Shown here one piece after another: positions 28,681-35,650 of a DNA stretch of 64,000 nucleotides; positions within the stretch are counted from its first letter, which is position 1; the number at the start of each line of letters is the position of its first letter. Source of the stretch: Niveibacterium sp. 24ML (lineage in GTDB: Bacteria; Pseudomonadota; Gammaproteobacteria; Burkholderiales; Rhodocyclaceae); contig NZ_JAPFHA010000005.1 in assembly GCF_026586805.1 (NCBI RefSeq), forward strand, positions 124,001 through 188,000, read 5' to 3'. The notes beneath the pieces were generated by a model that searched no databases, was not told where the DNA came from, and saw nothing but the letters and a program-made list of their open reading frames with translations. The translations under genes and the position numbers were made by a program.

Positions 28681-29775
28681 CTATGCGGTGATCGCCGAAG
28701 GCTTGAACAGCGGATGCATGCCCACGGGATGTGAGCGCCAGTACTGCGGCGGTGCGCTGATCTGCGCGCCAAGTTTGGCGGCAGCATGCCAGGGCCAGTG
28801 CGGGTTGTAGAGCATCACGCGGGCGACGCCCACCATGTCGGCGTGGCCGTTGGCGATGATCGCTTCGGCCTGCTCGGCCTCGGTGACCATGCCGACCGCG
28901 ATGGTCGGCAGCCCTGATTCGGATCGGATGCGCGCGGCCAGTGGCACCTGGTAATTCGGCGTTGGTGTGATGGCCTGCAAGGGCGAGAGCCCGCCGCTGG
29001 ATACATGGATGAAGGCGCAATCGCGCTTGGCCAGCGCTTGCGCCAGCACCACGCTCTGCTCGATGTCCCAGCCGCCCGCGACCCAATCGGTGGCCGAGAT
29101 GCGGATGCCGACCGGCATGCTCGTCGGTACCGATTCGCGCACCGCATCGAATACCGCGAGCGGGAAGCGCATGCGGTTCTCCGGCGATCCGCCGTATTCG
29201 TCGGTACGCAGGTTCGACAAGGGCGAGAGGAACTGATGCAGCAGGTAGCCGTGCGCGGCGTGGATCTCGATCGCGTCGATACCGATGCGGTGGGCGCGCT
29301 GCGCGGCGCTGACGAAGCCCTGCAACACCCGTTGCAGGCCCGCCGAATCGAGGGCGGCCGGGGCGGCGTCGATGTCGTTGAAGGCCTGTGCTGAGGGTGC
29401 CACGGTCTGCCAGTCACCGCGCTGAGCGGGCAGCCACGGTGGCGCGCTGCCCGCCTTGCGGCCGGCGTGGGCGAGCTGGATCGCGATCGGCATTGCCGAG
29501 TACTTGCGCACGCTCTTGAGCACGTCGCCCAAGGCAGCCGCAGTCGAGTCCGACCACAGGCCGAGGTCGGCCGGGGAGATGCGCCCCTCGGGTTCGATTG
29601 CGGTCGCTTCGATGATCAGCAGCCCCGCGCCCGAGAACGCAAGCTGGCCAAGGTGGATGCGGTGCCAGTCGGTGGCATGGCCGTCTTCGGCCGAGTAGGT
29701 GCACATCGGCGCAATCACGATGCGGTTTTCAAGCTGGAGGGGGCCGATCGAGTACGGCGTGAAGAGTTGGCTCAT
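28681..29775 (-). CDS. NADH:flavin oxidoreductase, OYE family (YqjM/NamA-like)
   Basis: FMN-dependent ene-reductase of 364 residues. The TIM barrel starts LFTPYSIGPLQLENRIVIAPM; Cys25 in APMCTYSAEDG is the flavin-tuning Cys of YqjM-type enzymes. The substrate-binding pair is in EIHAAHGYLLHQFLSPLSN, and the FMN phosphate site is near IANGHADMVGVARVML. The ATG at 29775 has AAGGAAA upstream and matches the family N-terminus; an upstream start at 29811 is unlikely. Physiological substrate is unknown; relatives reduce activated alkenes and respond to electrophile stress. Confidence 0.9.
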   Translation of the reverse strand: MSQLFTPYSIGPLQLENRIVIAPMCTYSAEDGHATDWHRIHLGQLAFSGAGLLIIEATAIEPEGRISPADLGLWSDSTAAALGDVLKSVRKYSAMPIAIQLAHAGRKAGSAPPWLPAQRGDWQTVAPSAQAFNDIDAAPAALDSAGLQRVLQGFVSAAQRAHRIGIDAIEIHAAHGYLLHQFLSPLSNLRTDEYGGSPENRMRFPLAVFDAVRESVPTSMPVGIRISATDWVAGGWDIEQSVVLAQALAKRDCAFIHVSSGGLSPLQAITPTPNYQVPLAARIRSESGLPTIAVGMVTEAEQAEAIIANGHADMVGVARVMLYNPHWPWHAAAKLGAQISAPPQYWRSHPVGMHPLFKPSAITA

Positions 29776-30212
29776 GGCGTTTTCCTTGTTGCGGCGTGTG
29801 TGTCTCAGCATCCTTCAAGCACGATCTTGTCGATGGCCGCGCGGCTGTTGTGCCGGCAGTGGCCCGCGCAGGTTTGCAGCCTTGATCGTGCCAAGCTTGC
29901 CGCGCGTGGTCGAGGGTATCGCAGCCTGCTCCAGCCGTCTGCGCCGTTCGCTCAAGCGAACGTGCGGCGCCAGCACCTTACCGGGCTGACAGCGCGCGCG
30001 GCGGTCCTGGCGTTACCCGCTTGAACGCGCGGCCCGGGCGCGCACCCCTGCGTGCGATTCATCACCCGTTTGCGCAGTCTGCCCCGCGTTTGCCGCAGTT
30101 CATCGCAAGCCGGTCGCGACCGATTCGGCGCGCTGCCATCCTTCACTCAACGCAGCACCAATCGACACCGAACGGGCGCCGCGGCCCCCGACCAAGCACG
30201 AAAGGAATCGCC
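29776..30212. other. Intergenic region holding the leader of peptide cassette 1
   Basis: The first 300 bp show no gene. From about 30074 the conserved cassette leader begins and runs to the small peptide ORF at 30213. Confidence 0.6.
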
Positions 30213-30383
30213 ATGAAAACCCAACTGATCCGCAACAGCCACAAAGTTGTCGCCGGTTTGCTTGCCGCACTCGGGATGGTGATGTGCGTCGGCACTACCG
30301 TGGTGGGCTACGAGCAAGTCGCCTCACAGGCAGCCGTTGCGGCGCCGCTGGCGGTGGCGTCGCTTGATGCCCGGCGGACTTGA
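30074..30383 (+). repeat. Small-peptide cassette, copy 1
   Basis: About 310 bp: a conserved leader of about 140 bp starting near AGTCTGCCCCGC, then a 56-codon ORF. The leader is strongly similar to those at 32781 and 34176, including ATCCTTCACTCAACGCAGCA and the palindrome GGTCGCGACC. Similarity ends after the ORF. Confidence 0.8.
30213..30383 (+). CDS. Cassette-borne small hydrophobic peptide, copy 1
   Basis: 56-residue peptide of unknown family with two paralogues nearby. Residues 1-11 (MKTQLIRNSHK) are basic and identical in all copies. Residues 12-31 form a hydrophobic segment with a conserved Cys25, then GYEQVASQA is invariant but for one position. The segment could be a membrane helix or an export signal; a signal-peptidase-like SQA at 37-39 would leave a short 17-residue tail. 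AAAGGAATCGCC before the ATG is a good ribosome site. This copy ends DARRT, diverging from the other two. It is convergent with dgkA. Confidence 0.75.
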   Translation: MKTQLIRNSHKVVAGLLAALGMVMCVGTTVVGYEQVASQAAVAAPLAVASLDARRT

Positions 30384-30408
30384 TCGGCGGCTGATGCGCG
30401 CGTCAGGC

Positions 30409-30795
30409 CTACCAGAAGGCGCGCAGCAGCTCGGCCGTTTCCGTTGCGATCACGGCCAGCCATACCGCCATTGCGATACCGACGGCGGCGGCGGCCATAT
30501 CCTTGATCACCTTGATCTTATGGTTCTCGCGGGTTTCAACGAAGTCGCACAGGGCCTCGATTGCGCTGTTGAAGATTTCGGCCACCAGCACAAAGGCGGT
30601 TGCAAGTAGGATCAGCAAGACGTCGAGCCACTCGCGAAAGTGGAACGCGAGCGCAAGCACGATGGCCGATAGCCCCAGTTTCCAGGTAACCGACCAGTCG
30701 TAGATGACGGCATAGCGCAGGCCCGAGAACACGGTTTTCACCTTGCGCCAGGGGTGGTAGCCGGGTTCGCCAATGCCAAGGAATTTGTGTCTCAT
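30409..30795 (-). CDS. dgkA: Diacylglycerol kinase, small membrane type
   Basis: Phosphorylates diacylglycerol to phosphatidic acid in the inner membrane, recycling lipid released by membrane-derived oligosaccharide or phosphoethanolamine transfer. The 128 residues, three helices and the motif LVAEIFNSAIEALCDFVETRENHKIKVIKD (catalytic Glu and Asn region) are typical. The ATG at 30795 overlaps the stop of the PAP2 phosphatase gene (ATGA), so the two are coupled. Length agrees with the E. coli enzyme (about 122). Confidence 0.9.
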   Translation of the reverse strand: MRHKFLGIGEPGYHPWRKVKTVFSGLRYAVIYDWSVTWKLGLSAIVLALAFHFREWLDVLLILLATAFVLVAEIFNSAIEALCDFVETRENHKIKVIKDMAAAAVGIAMAVWLAVIATETAELLRAFW

Positions 30796-31463
30796 CGTGC
30801 CGAACTCCAGGTGGGCAAGTGCCGCAGCGTCAGGGGCCACGCAAGGCCCGCGATCAGGCCGATCAGGATGTCACTCGGAAAATGCACCTGAAGGTGCAGC
30901 CGTGACCAGGCAACCAGCACGACCAGCGCTGTGCCGGCGATCATCGCCGGGGTGCGCCACGGTGCCGCGTTGCGGCCCGGGGCGACCAGCCAGGCGGTGA
31001 TGAAGGCCGCGATCTGCAGCGAATGGGCGCTGGGAAAGCTGGCGTCGATCGGCATGTCGATCAATGCCGCGAGGGCGGGGCGCTTGCGGTCGAGGGCCAG
31101 CTTCATTGCATGGGCCATCAGCACCGCGCCCGCTAGGGCGCCTGGGACGAAGAATGCCGCGACCGAAGGCTGACGCCGCCAGTGCATTGCCGCATGGAGC
31201 AGCGCGAGCGGCCCCAGCACCAGGACCGAGCCGGCCCAGGTCACCGCGCGGAAGAAGGCATCGGCCAGCGGCCCGTGCGCGGTCGCCGCGAGCGCCAGGC
31301 CGCCGGTGTCGAAGGCGCCGGCCCGGCATTCCCCCGCGGGGCAGGTGATCGCGGCGCCCAACACCAGGATCGCCGGCGCCGTCAGGATCAAGGCGAGTAC
31401 GCGCCAGTCCAGGGCCGCCTTGGCGCCACTTGCAGGGGGCGGCCACGCGCCGCGCCGGCTCAT
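30792..31463 (-). CDS. PAP2-family membrane phosphatase
   Basis: Integral membrane lipid phosphatase of 223 residues. The three-part acid phosphatase signature is complete: KLALDRKRP, FPSAHS and SRLHLQVHFPSD. Likely substrates are phosphatidate, undecaprenyl pyrophosphate or lipid A 1-phosphate; the sequence does not choose. Translational coupling to dgkA links it to phosphatidate/diacylglycerol turnover or lipid carrier recycling. Only 2 bp separate it from the stop of the TerC gene upstream, so all three may be co-transcribed under the riboswitch. Confidence 0.88.
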   Translation of the reverse strand: MSRRGAWPPPASGAKAALDWRVLALILTAPAILVLGAAITCPAGECRAGAFDTGGLALAATAHGPLADAFFRAVTWAGSVLVLGPLALLHAAMHWRRQPSVAAFFVPGALAGAVLMAHAMKLALDRKRPALAALIDMPIDASFPSAHSLQIAAFITAWLVAPGRNAAPWRTPAMIAGTALVVLVAWSRLHLQVHFPSDILIGLIAGLAWPLTLRHLPTWSSAR

Positions 31464-31465
31464 CC

Positions 31466-32449
31466 TTATCCCCCCGCCTGCGGGCCGGCGCCTGCGCGGG
31501 CGTCCTTGCGCAGCGACAGCACGATCGAGGTGAAGATGATCGCCGCCACCACACCCAGCGAGAACAGCACCGGGATCTTGTAGAGGTCGATCAGCAGCAT
31601 TTTCACGCCGATGAACACCAGCACCATCGCCAGGCCGTACTTGAGCAAGGAAAAGCGATCGGCCATGTCGGCGAGCAGGAAGTACATCGCGCGCAGACCG
31701 AGGATCGCGAACACGTTGGAGGTGAGCACGATGAACGGGTCGGTCGTGATCGCGAAGATCGCCGGGATCGAATCCACCGCGAAGATCAGGTCGGTGATCT
31801 CCACTAGCACCAGCACGAGGAACAGCGGCGTCGCGTAGCGCACCAGCTTGCCGGCCTGCTCGCGCATGACGAAGAAGCGCTCACCGTGCAGCTCGTCGGT
31901 CACGTTCATGTGCTTGCGGATCCACTTGATCACCGGGTTGTTGCCCAGATCCGGCTTCTGGTCGGCGAACACCCACATCTTCACGCCGGTGATCAGCAGG
32001 AAGGCGCCAAAAACGTAGAGGATCCAGTGGAACTTGGCGATCAGCCAGACGCCGGCAAAGATCATGATGGTGCGCATCACGATCGCCCCGAGCACGCCCA
32101 GGATCAGCACCCGCTTCTGCAGTTCGATCGGGATCGCAAAGAAGCTGAACAGCATCAGCCAGACGAAGACGTTGTCGACCGCCAGCGACTTTTCGATCAG
32201 GTAGCCGGTGACGTATTCCAGCGTTTTCGCGTTCGCCACCTCGCGCCCCGCGCTACCGTCCAGATACCACCACAGCGCGCCGGCGAAGACGAAGGACACC
32301 GCCACCCATATGCCGGACCAGGTGGCCGCTTCCTTGAACGAAACGCGATGCTGCTTGCCGCCACCCACCACGAAAAGGTCGATCGCGAGCATCACCAGGA
32401 CGATGGCGAAGAAGCCCGCCCACATCCACCATGTGCCGATTGTTTCCAT
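31466..32449 (-). CDS. TerC/Alx-family membrane protein, probable manganese exporter
   Basis: Inner-membrane protein of 327 residues with about nine helices. The TerC signature is present: [17 protein letters not shown] in the first half and [41 protein letters not shown] in the second, each with the acidic Asp in a helix. Alx/TerC homologues export Mn2+ or load metalloenzymes. A yybP-ykoY riboswitch precedes it, which strongly supports Mn2+ control. The ATG at 32449 follows the riboswitch; the longer open frame upstream runs through the riboswitch and is not translated. It seems to head an operon with the PAP2 and dgkA genes. Confidence 0.9.
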   Translation of the reverse strand: METIGTWWMWAGFFAIVLVMLAIDLFVVGGGKQHRVSFKEAATWSGIWVAVSFVFAGALWWYLDGSAGREVANAKTLEYVTGYLIEKSLAVDNVFVWLMLFSFFAIPIELQKRVLILGVLGAIVMRTIMIFAGVWLIAKFHWILYVFGAFLLITGVKMWVFADQKPDLGNNPVIKWIRKHMNVTDELHGERFFVMREQAGKLVRYATPLFLVLVLVEITDLIFAVDSIPAIFAITTDPFIVLTSNVFAILGLRAMYFLLADMADRFSLLKYGLAMVLVFIGVKMLLIDLYKIPVLFSLGVVAAIIFTSIVLSLRKDARAGAGPQAGG

Positions 32450-32919
32450 TGAATTGGCTCCCAAGTTGTTTCCAGTTCGCTGCTGCATTGCAGCAGTTCC
32501 GGTGTCCAGCGCGCAAGGCGTGCCGACCGATATTCTGGAAACGGACCTTCGCCTGCGCGGCAAAGGTCTTGCTCACAACCTCCGCACAAAACAACGGCTG
32601 GTTGCCCGACGCACCGGGAAAGCACGCTGGCCTTTCCGTACTGACGACACGCCGGTGGAGAGCTACTCCCCCTTGGGACGCTTTCAAGATAGATTGCCCG
32701 ACTAATTTCGTCAACTAATTCGTCGCGCGCCCGGGTGCAAAGCCGACCCCCGCTGACCGCCGGATTAATCCGGGAATCCCGCAGTCTGCCCCGCGTTTGC
32801 CGCAGCTCATCGCACGCCGGTCGCGAGGGATTCGGCGCGCCGCCATCCTTCACTCAACGCAGCACCGATCGACACCAAACGGATGCTGCAGCCCCCGACA
32901 AAGTGTGAAAGGAACCGTC
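32450..32919. other. Intergenic region with riboswitch (minus) and cassette 2 leader (plus)
   Basis: The left part is the 5' leader of the TerC transcript; from about 32781 the conserved leader of peptide cassette 2 begins in the other direction. The 90 bp between probably hold both promoters, as no recognisable gene is there. Confidence 0.65.
32536..32688 (-). ncRNA. yybP-ykoY manganese riboswitch
   Basis: Read on the minus strand, the leader shows AAGGGGGAGTAGCTCTCC near its 5' end, matching the invariant GGGGAGUAG of the L1 loop. The 3' part reads GAGCAAGACCTTTGCC, forming the long P4 hairpin 32543-32568 (GACCTTTGCC paired with GGCGAAGGTC). Flanking GAAAGCG and CGTTTCC can close P1. Intervening helices are plausible. 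The class senses Mn2+ and sits upstream of TerC/Alx and MntP genes, exactly as here. Confidence 0.85.
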
Positions 32920-33090
32920 ATGAAAACCCAACTGATCCGCAACAGCCACAAAGTCGTCGCAGCCCTGCTCGCCGTGGTCGGCACCGTGCTGTGCCTGGGC
33001 AGCACGGCGGTGGGCTACGAGCAGGTGGCTTCGCAGGCGGTGGTGGAAGTGCCGTTGGCGGTGGCGTCGGTGGAGGCGGACCGGGGCTGA
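32781..33090 (+). repeat. Small-peptide cassette, copy 2
   Basis: Same organisation and size as copy 1. The leader differs by scattered substitutions; the GGTCGCGACC palindrome is broken here (GGTCGCGAGG). Similarity stops directly after the ORF's stop codon. Confidence 0.8.
32920..33090 (+). CDS. Cassette-borne small hydrophobic peptide, copy 2
   Basis: 56 residues, same family as the products at 30213 and 34317. Invariant MKTQLIRNSHK is followed by a hydrophobic core containing LCLGST and then GYEQVASQA. The tail VVEVPLAVASVEADRG is acidic at its end and closely matches copy 3. Differences between copies are mostly conservative (I/V, L/M), indicating selection for protein. AAAGGAACC before the ATG is a good ribosome site. 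Divergent from the riboswitch-controlled terC. Confidence 0.78.
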   Translation: MKTQLIRNSHKVVAALLAVVGTVLCLGSTAVGYEQVASQAVVEVPLAVASVEADRG

Positions 33091-33410
33091 CCCTGCGTGT
33101 CAGCGGCGCACTGTCGCGATGGCCTGCCGGGTGGCAGGCGCTTTCACCTTCACAAGAAATGAAACGCAGGCGCCAGGCGCTGCATTTGCTGCACACAGGC
33201 CATCGGAACCGGATGTGCCGCAGGCGTTGCGTGGCCGAGTACGCGGTCTCACTGGCATCGCTGATGCGCTGGGAAACCGGGGGCGAAACTCGCACTCGCC
33301 CATTTTGCGGTCGCCGAATCCACGTGGCGCAGCCTGTTCCAGAACTTCAAGCTGCCCGGTTGCGACGGGTAGTCTTGAAGCGCTGCGGCGGCGCGGCGAT
33401 TGCAAAGCAA
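33091..33410. other. Intergenic region after peptide cassette 2
   Basis: 320 bp without a credible gene. A GC-rich hairpin, GCCTGCC/GGCAGGC at 33122-33139, lies about 30 bp after the peptide stop and could end transcription, though the T-run is poor. Composition is less GC-rich than neighbouring genes. Confidence 0.5.
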
Positions 33411-33905
33411 TCAGATCACGAAGGTGCCTGAATTCGCGCCCAGCGCGTAGGCGTCGTAAAGGCTCAATCCACCGATCTTGACCTTCTGGGCCGGGCCTTT
33501 GACGTCCTTGACCGAGCCGGCAATGAAATCCGGGCCACCGAACTGGTTGCAGGTAATGTCGCAGATGCCGGCCGCCGCTTTGCCGCGGACCGATACGAAG
33601 TAGTGATCCGAAGTGGATTTGACGCGAATCACGCGTGAATCGATGTAGGCGAACTTGTGCACGTAGAACTTTGCCGCGACGACCGAGGCCCAGATGCACA
33701 TGCCCTTGAGTTGGTTTCCATTCGTGACCGGAATACCCAAGGCCTTGCAGTTGGTTCGGGTCAGATCAATCAGCGCGGCCCAGACCCTGTCATCAATACC
33801 CCACGCACCGCTGGGTGCCGGCAAGTCCGAGGACTTGGTCTTGTTGAACAGGTTGTACGCCATCTCGACCATCATCGAGGGCGGATTCTCGACTTCCCAT
33901 GCCAT
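33411..33905 (-). CDS. Small protein with putative papain-like Cys-His-Asp active site
   Basis: 164 residues, no signal peptide or membrane helix, family not recognised. Cys70 (GNQLKGMCIWASVVA) begins a helix, His101 (STSDHYFVSV) opens a strand and Asp116 (ICDITCNQF) follows on the next strand, with Gln121 nearby. This Cys-His-Asp order and the HYFV/DxTxxQF strands recall papain-like and transglutaminase-like domains found in effectors and toxins. Activity is inference. GGAG nine nt before the ATG at 33905 sets the start. It lies between peptide cassettes 2 and 3, in less GC-rich DNA, suggesting transfer. Confidence 0.65.
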   Translation of the reverse strand: MAWEVENPPSMMVEMAYNLFNKTKSSDLPAPSGAWGIDDRVWAALIDLTRTNCKALGIPVTNGNQLKGMCIWASVVAAKFYVHKFAYIDSRVIRVKSTSDHYFVSVRGKAAAGICDITCNQFGGPDFIAGSVKDVKGPAQKVKIGGLSLYDAYALGANSGTFVI

Positions 33906-34316
33906 GCGGTTGCTCCAAGGGTTGGTTGCCAAAGCTGCCGCACCGCACAAGCGGGCGTGCGCAGCGAGCATAGCGCCTCGGCGCACAACCCGGTAGCGAG
34001 CCGAGCACGACGGGTGTCGATAAGCCCAACGGTGATAGGTGGGCGACACCCGTAGCGGCAGATCCGTGGCGTCCGTGAAGCACCGCACGCCGCTGCGGAC
34101 GAGGCCTGCGCCTCAGCCTGAACCCAGGTGGCGAGGAAGGCGCCCGAGCAATGACGCTTCCGGTCCGCGTTTTCAGCACTCTGCCCCGCATTTGCTGCAG
34201 TTCATCGCACGCCGGTCGCGACCGATTCGGCGCTCCGCCATCCTTCACTCAACGCAGCACCGATCGATACCGAACGGATGCTGCGGCCCCAAAAGCAGAG
34301 AGTGAGAGGAAAAGCC
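33906..34316. other. Intergenic region with cassette 3 leader
   Basis: 411 bp between the divergent papain-like gene and the third small peptide. The part from about 34176 is the conserved cassette leader; the rest shows no gene. Confidence 0.55.
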
Positions 34317-34487
34317 ATGAAAACCCAACTGATCCGTAACAGTCACAAAATCGTCGCAGGCTTGCTCGCCGTGATCGGCACCGTGATGTGCCTCGGCACC
34401 ACGGTCGTCGGTTACGAGCAGGTGGCCGCGCAGGCGGTGGTGGAGGTGCCGGTGGCGGTGGCGTCGGTGGATGCGGAGCGCGGCTGA
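34176..34487 (+). repeat. Small-peptide cassette, copy 3
   Basis: About 312 bp with the same leader (CTCTGCCCCGCATTTG, ATCCTTCACTCAACGCAGCA, GGTCGCGACC intact) and ORF. A length change in the leader just before the ORF shifts frames relative to copies 1 and 2, showing the leader is not conserved as protein. Confidence 0.8.
34317..34487 (+). CDS. Cassette-borne small hydrophobic peptide, copy 3
   Basis: 56 residues, third member of the family. MKTQLIRNSHK, hydrophobic core with MCLGTT, then GYEQVAAQA and tail ending DAERG. An AQA signal-peptidase-like site at 37-39 is clearer here than in the other copies, but a single transmembrane anchor is equally possible. GAGAGGA six nt before the ATG serves as ribosome site. 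It is convergent with the galactanase gene. Confidence 0.78.
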   Translation: MKTQLIRNSHKIVAGLLAVIGTVMCLGTTVVGYEQVAAQAVVEVPVAVASVDAERG

Positions 34488-34504
34488 GGAATTCGATCGG
34501 CCGC

Positions 34505-35650
34505 CTACGGTGCCTGAACGGGCGCGGTGCCCGGTTGTACGAACAGGCCCGGCAGGGCTTGGTTGTTGAAGTCGAACAGGGTCATGTTTTCCCAGTTCGA
34601 CTGGAGTGAGTCGGGCGTCGCGACCCAGTCTGGCGCCCAGTAGATCCAGCCCTTTTCGCCCGGCGTGGCGGCGCTCTGGATCTGCCGTGTGAGCGCGGCA
34701 AGGTAGTCCGCCTGCCCGTTCGGCGTGGGCGGAAAGCGTTTGAGCAGACCTTCATGCGTGCCGACTGCGTTGTGCGCGGTGCCGCGCCAGTCCAGCGTCC
34801 AGGGGTAGGCGGTTTCGACCAGCAGCACCGGCTTCTGGTAGCGGTCGGCATAGCCTTCGAGCAGGCGCGGCAGGGTGTCGAAGGCCTCGGCGCCGCCCCA
34901 GAAGGTGTAGTACGAGAGGCCGATCACGTCGTAGCGGATCTGCTCACGCGCGACGCCGTCGAAGAAGTGTTCGACGAAGCGGGTGTCGGCGCCGTTTTCC
35001 ACATGCAGCACGATGCGCACGCCGGCGTCGGCCCCGTAGGCTTCATCCACGCCGGCCCGCGCGGCGCGCATCAGTTGGCCGAAGCGTGCCCAGGATGCGG
35101 CATCGCCCCTGAGTTGGCCGAGCGGCCACAGGAAGCCGCCGCCGGTTTCGTTGCCGAGCTGGATCAGTTGCGGTCGCGCGCCGGCCTGGTCGAGCGCGAC
35201 GAGGCAATCGCGGGTGTAGCGCTGTACCTGATCGGCGAGCGCCGGCAGGGGCAAGTTGGCCCATGCGGCGGGCGTGGTCTGGTGCTGCGGGTCGGCCCAC
35301 CAGTCGCTGTAGTGGAAGTCGAGCATGAAGCGCATGCCGCTGGCGCGGATGCGCTTGGCGAGCGCGATCACTTCTTGCAGGCTGCTGGCGCCGCTGGCGT
35401 TGTGGGGTGAAGGCCCCACCCATAGGCGCACCCGCATCAGGTTGAAGCCGGCCTCGCGGTAGATTTGCAGCAGCTCTTGCGACCGGCCATTCGCGCTGAA
35501 CTTCACCCCGGCCGCATCGAGCGCCGGGATGAAGGACACATCGGCACCCTTGATGAAGGCGCCGCTATCGGCCAGCGGCGGTGCCGCCGTGCAGCACAGC
35601 GCCACTGCTGCCAACAAGGCAGTCAGCAGCGCTTGCGCCGCGCGCCGCAT
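34505..35650 (-). CDS. Secreted GH53 endo-beta-1,4-galactanase
   Basis: Hydrolyses beta-1,4-galactan side chains of pectin or arabinogalactan. The 381 residues have a signal peptide (about 1-23, ALCCTAA) and a TIM barrel beginning FIKGADVSFIPALDAAGVKF. The acid/base Glu168 is in LIQLGNETGGG and the nucleophile Glu279 in PVLLVETAYPW, both at family positions; MRVRLWVGP and DFHYSDWWADP are further GH53 signatures. Its ATG overlaps the helicase stop (TGATG), so translation is coupled to deaD, an unusual pairing. Confidence 0.9.
   Translation of the reverse strand: MRRAAQALLTALLAAVALCCTAAPPLADSGAFIKGADVSFIPALDAAGVKFSANGRSQELLQIYREAGFNLMRVRLWVGPSPHNASGASSLQEVIALAKRIRASGMRFMLDFHYSDWWADPQHQTTPAAWANLPLPALADQVQRYTRDCLVALDQAGARPQLIQLGNETGGGFLWPLGQLRGDAASWARFGQLMRAARAGVDEAYGADAGVRIVLHVENGADTRFVEHFFDGVAREQIRYDVIGLSYYTFWGGAEAFDTLPRLLEGYADRYQKPVLLVETAYPWTLDWRGTAHNAVGTHEGLLKRFPPTPNGQADYLAALTRQIQSAATPGEKGWIYWAPDWVATPDSLQSNWENMTLFDFNNQALPGLFVQPGTAPVQAP

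Noticed and set aside
29005-29394. Plus-strand ORF inside the OYE-family gene
   Set aside because: It is the GC-rich shadow frame of a gene with clear conserved motifs; many similar shadows exist throughout the window.
30021-30383. Upstream extension of the small-peptide ORFs (up to 120 residues in copy 1, 98 in copy 2)
   Set aside because: The extension is open in two copies only; copy 3 has a frame break in the leader. The good ribosome sites lie directly before the MKTQL starts.
29952-34248. Minus-strand ORFs starting MKDG(S/G)APN in each cassette leader, conserved for about 24 residues
   Set aside because: They are the antisense reading of the conserved leader DNA. After the shared block the sequences differ completely and have different lengths, so there is no shared protein.
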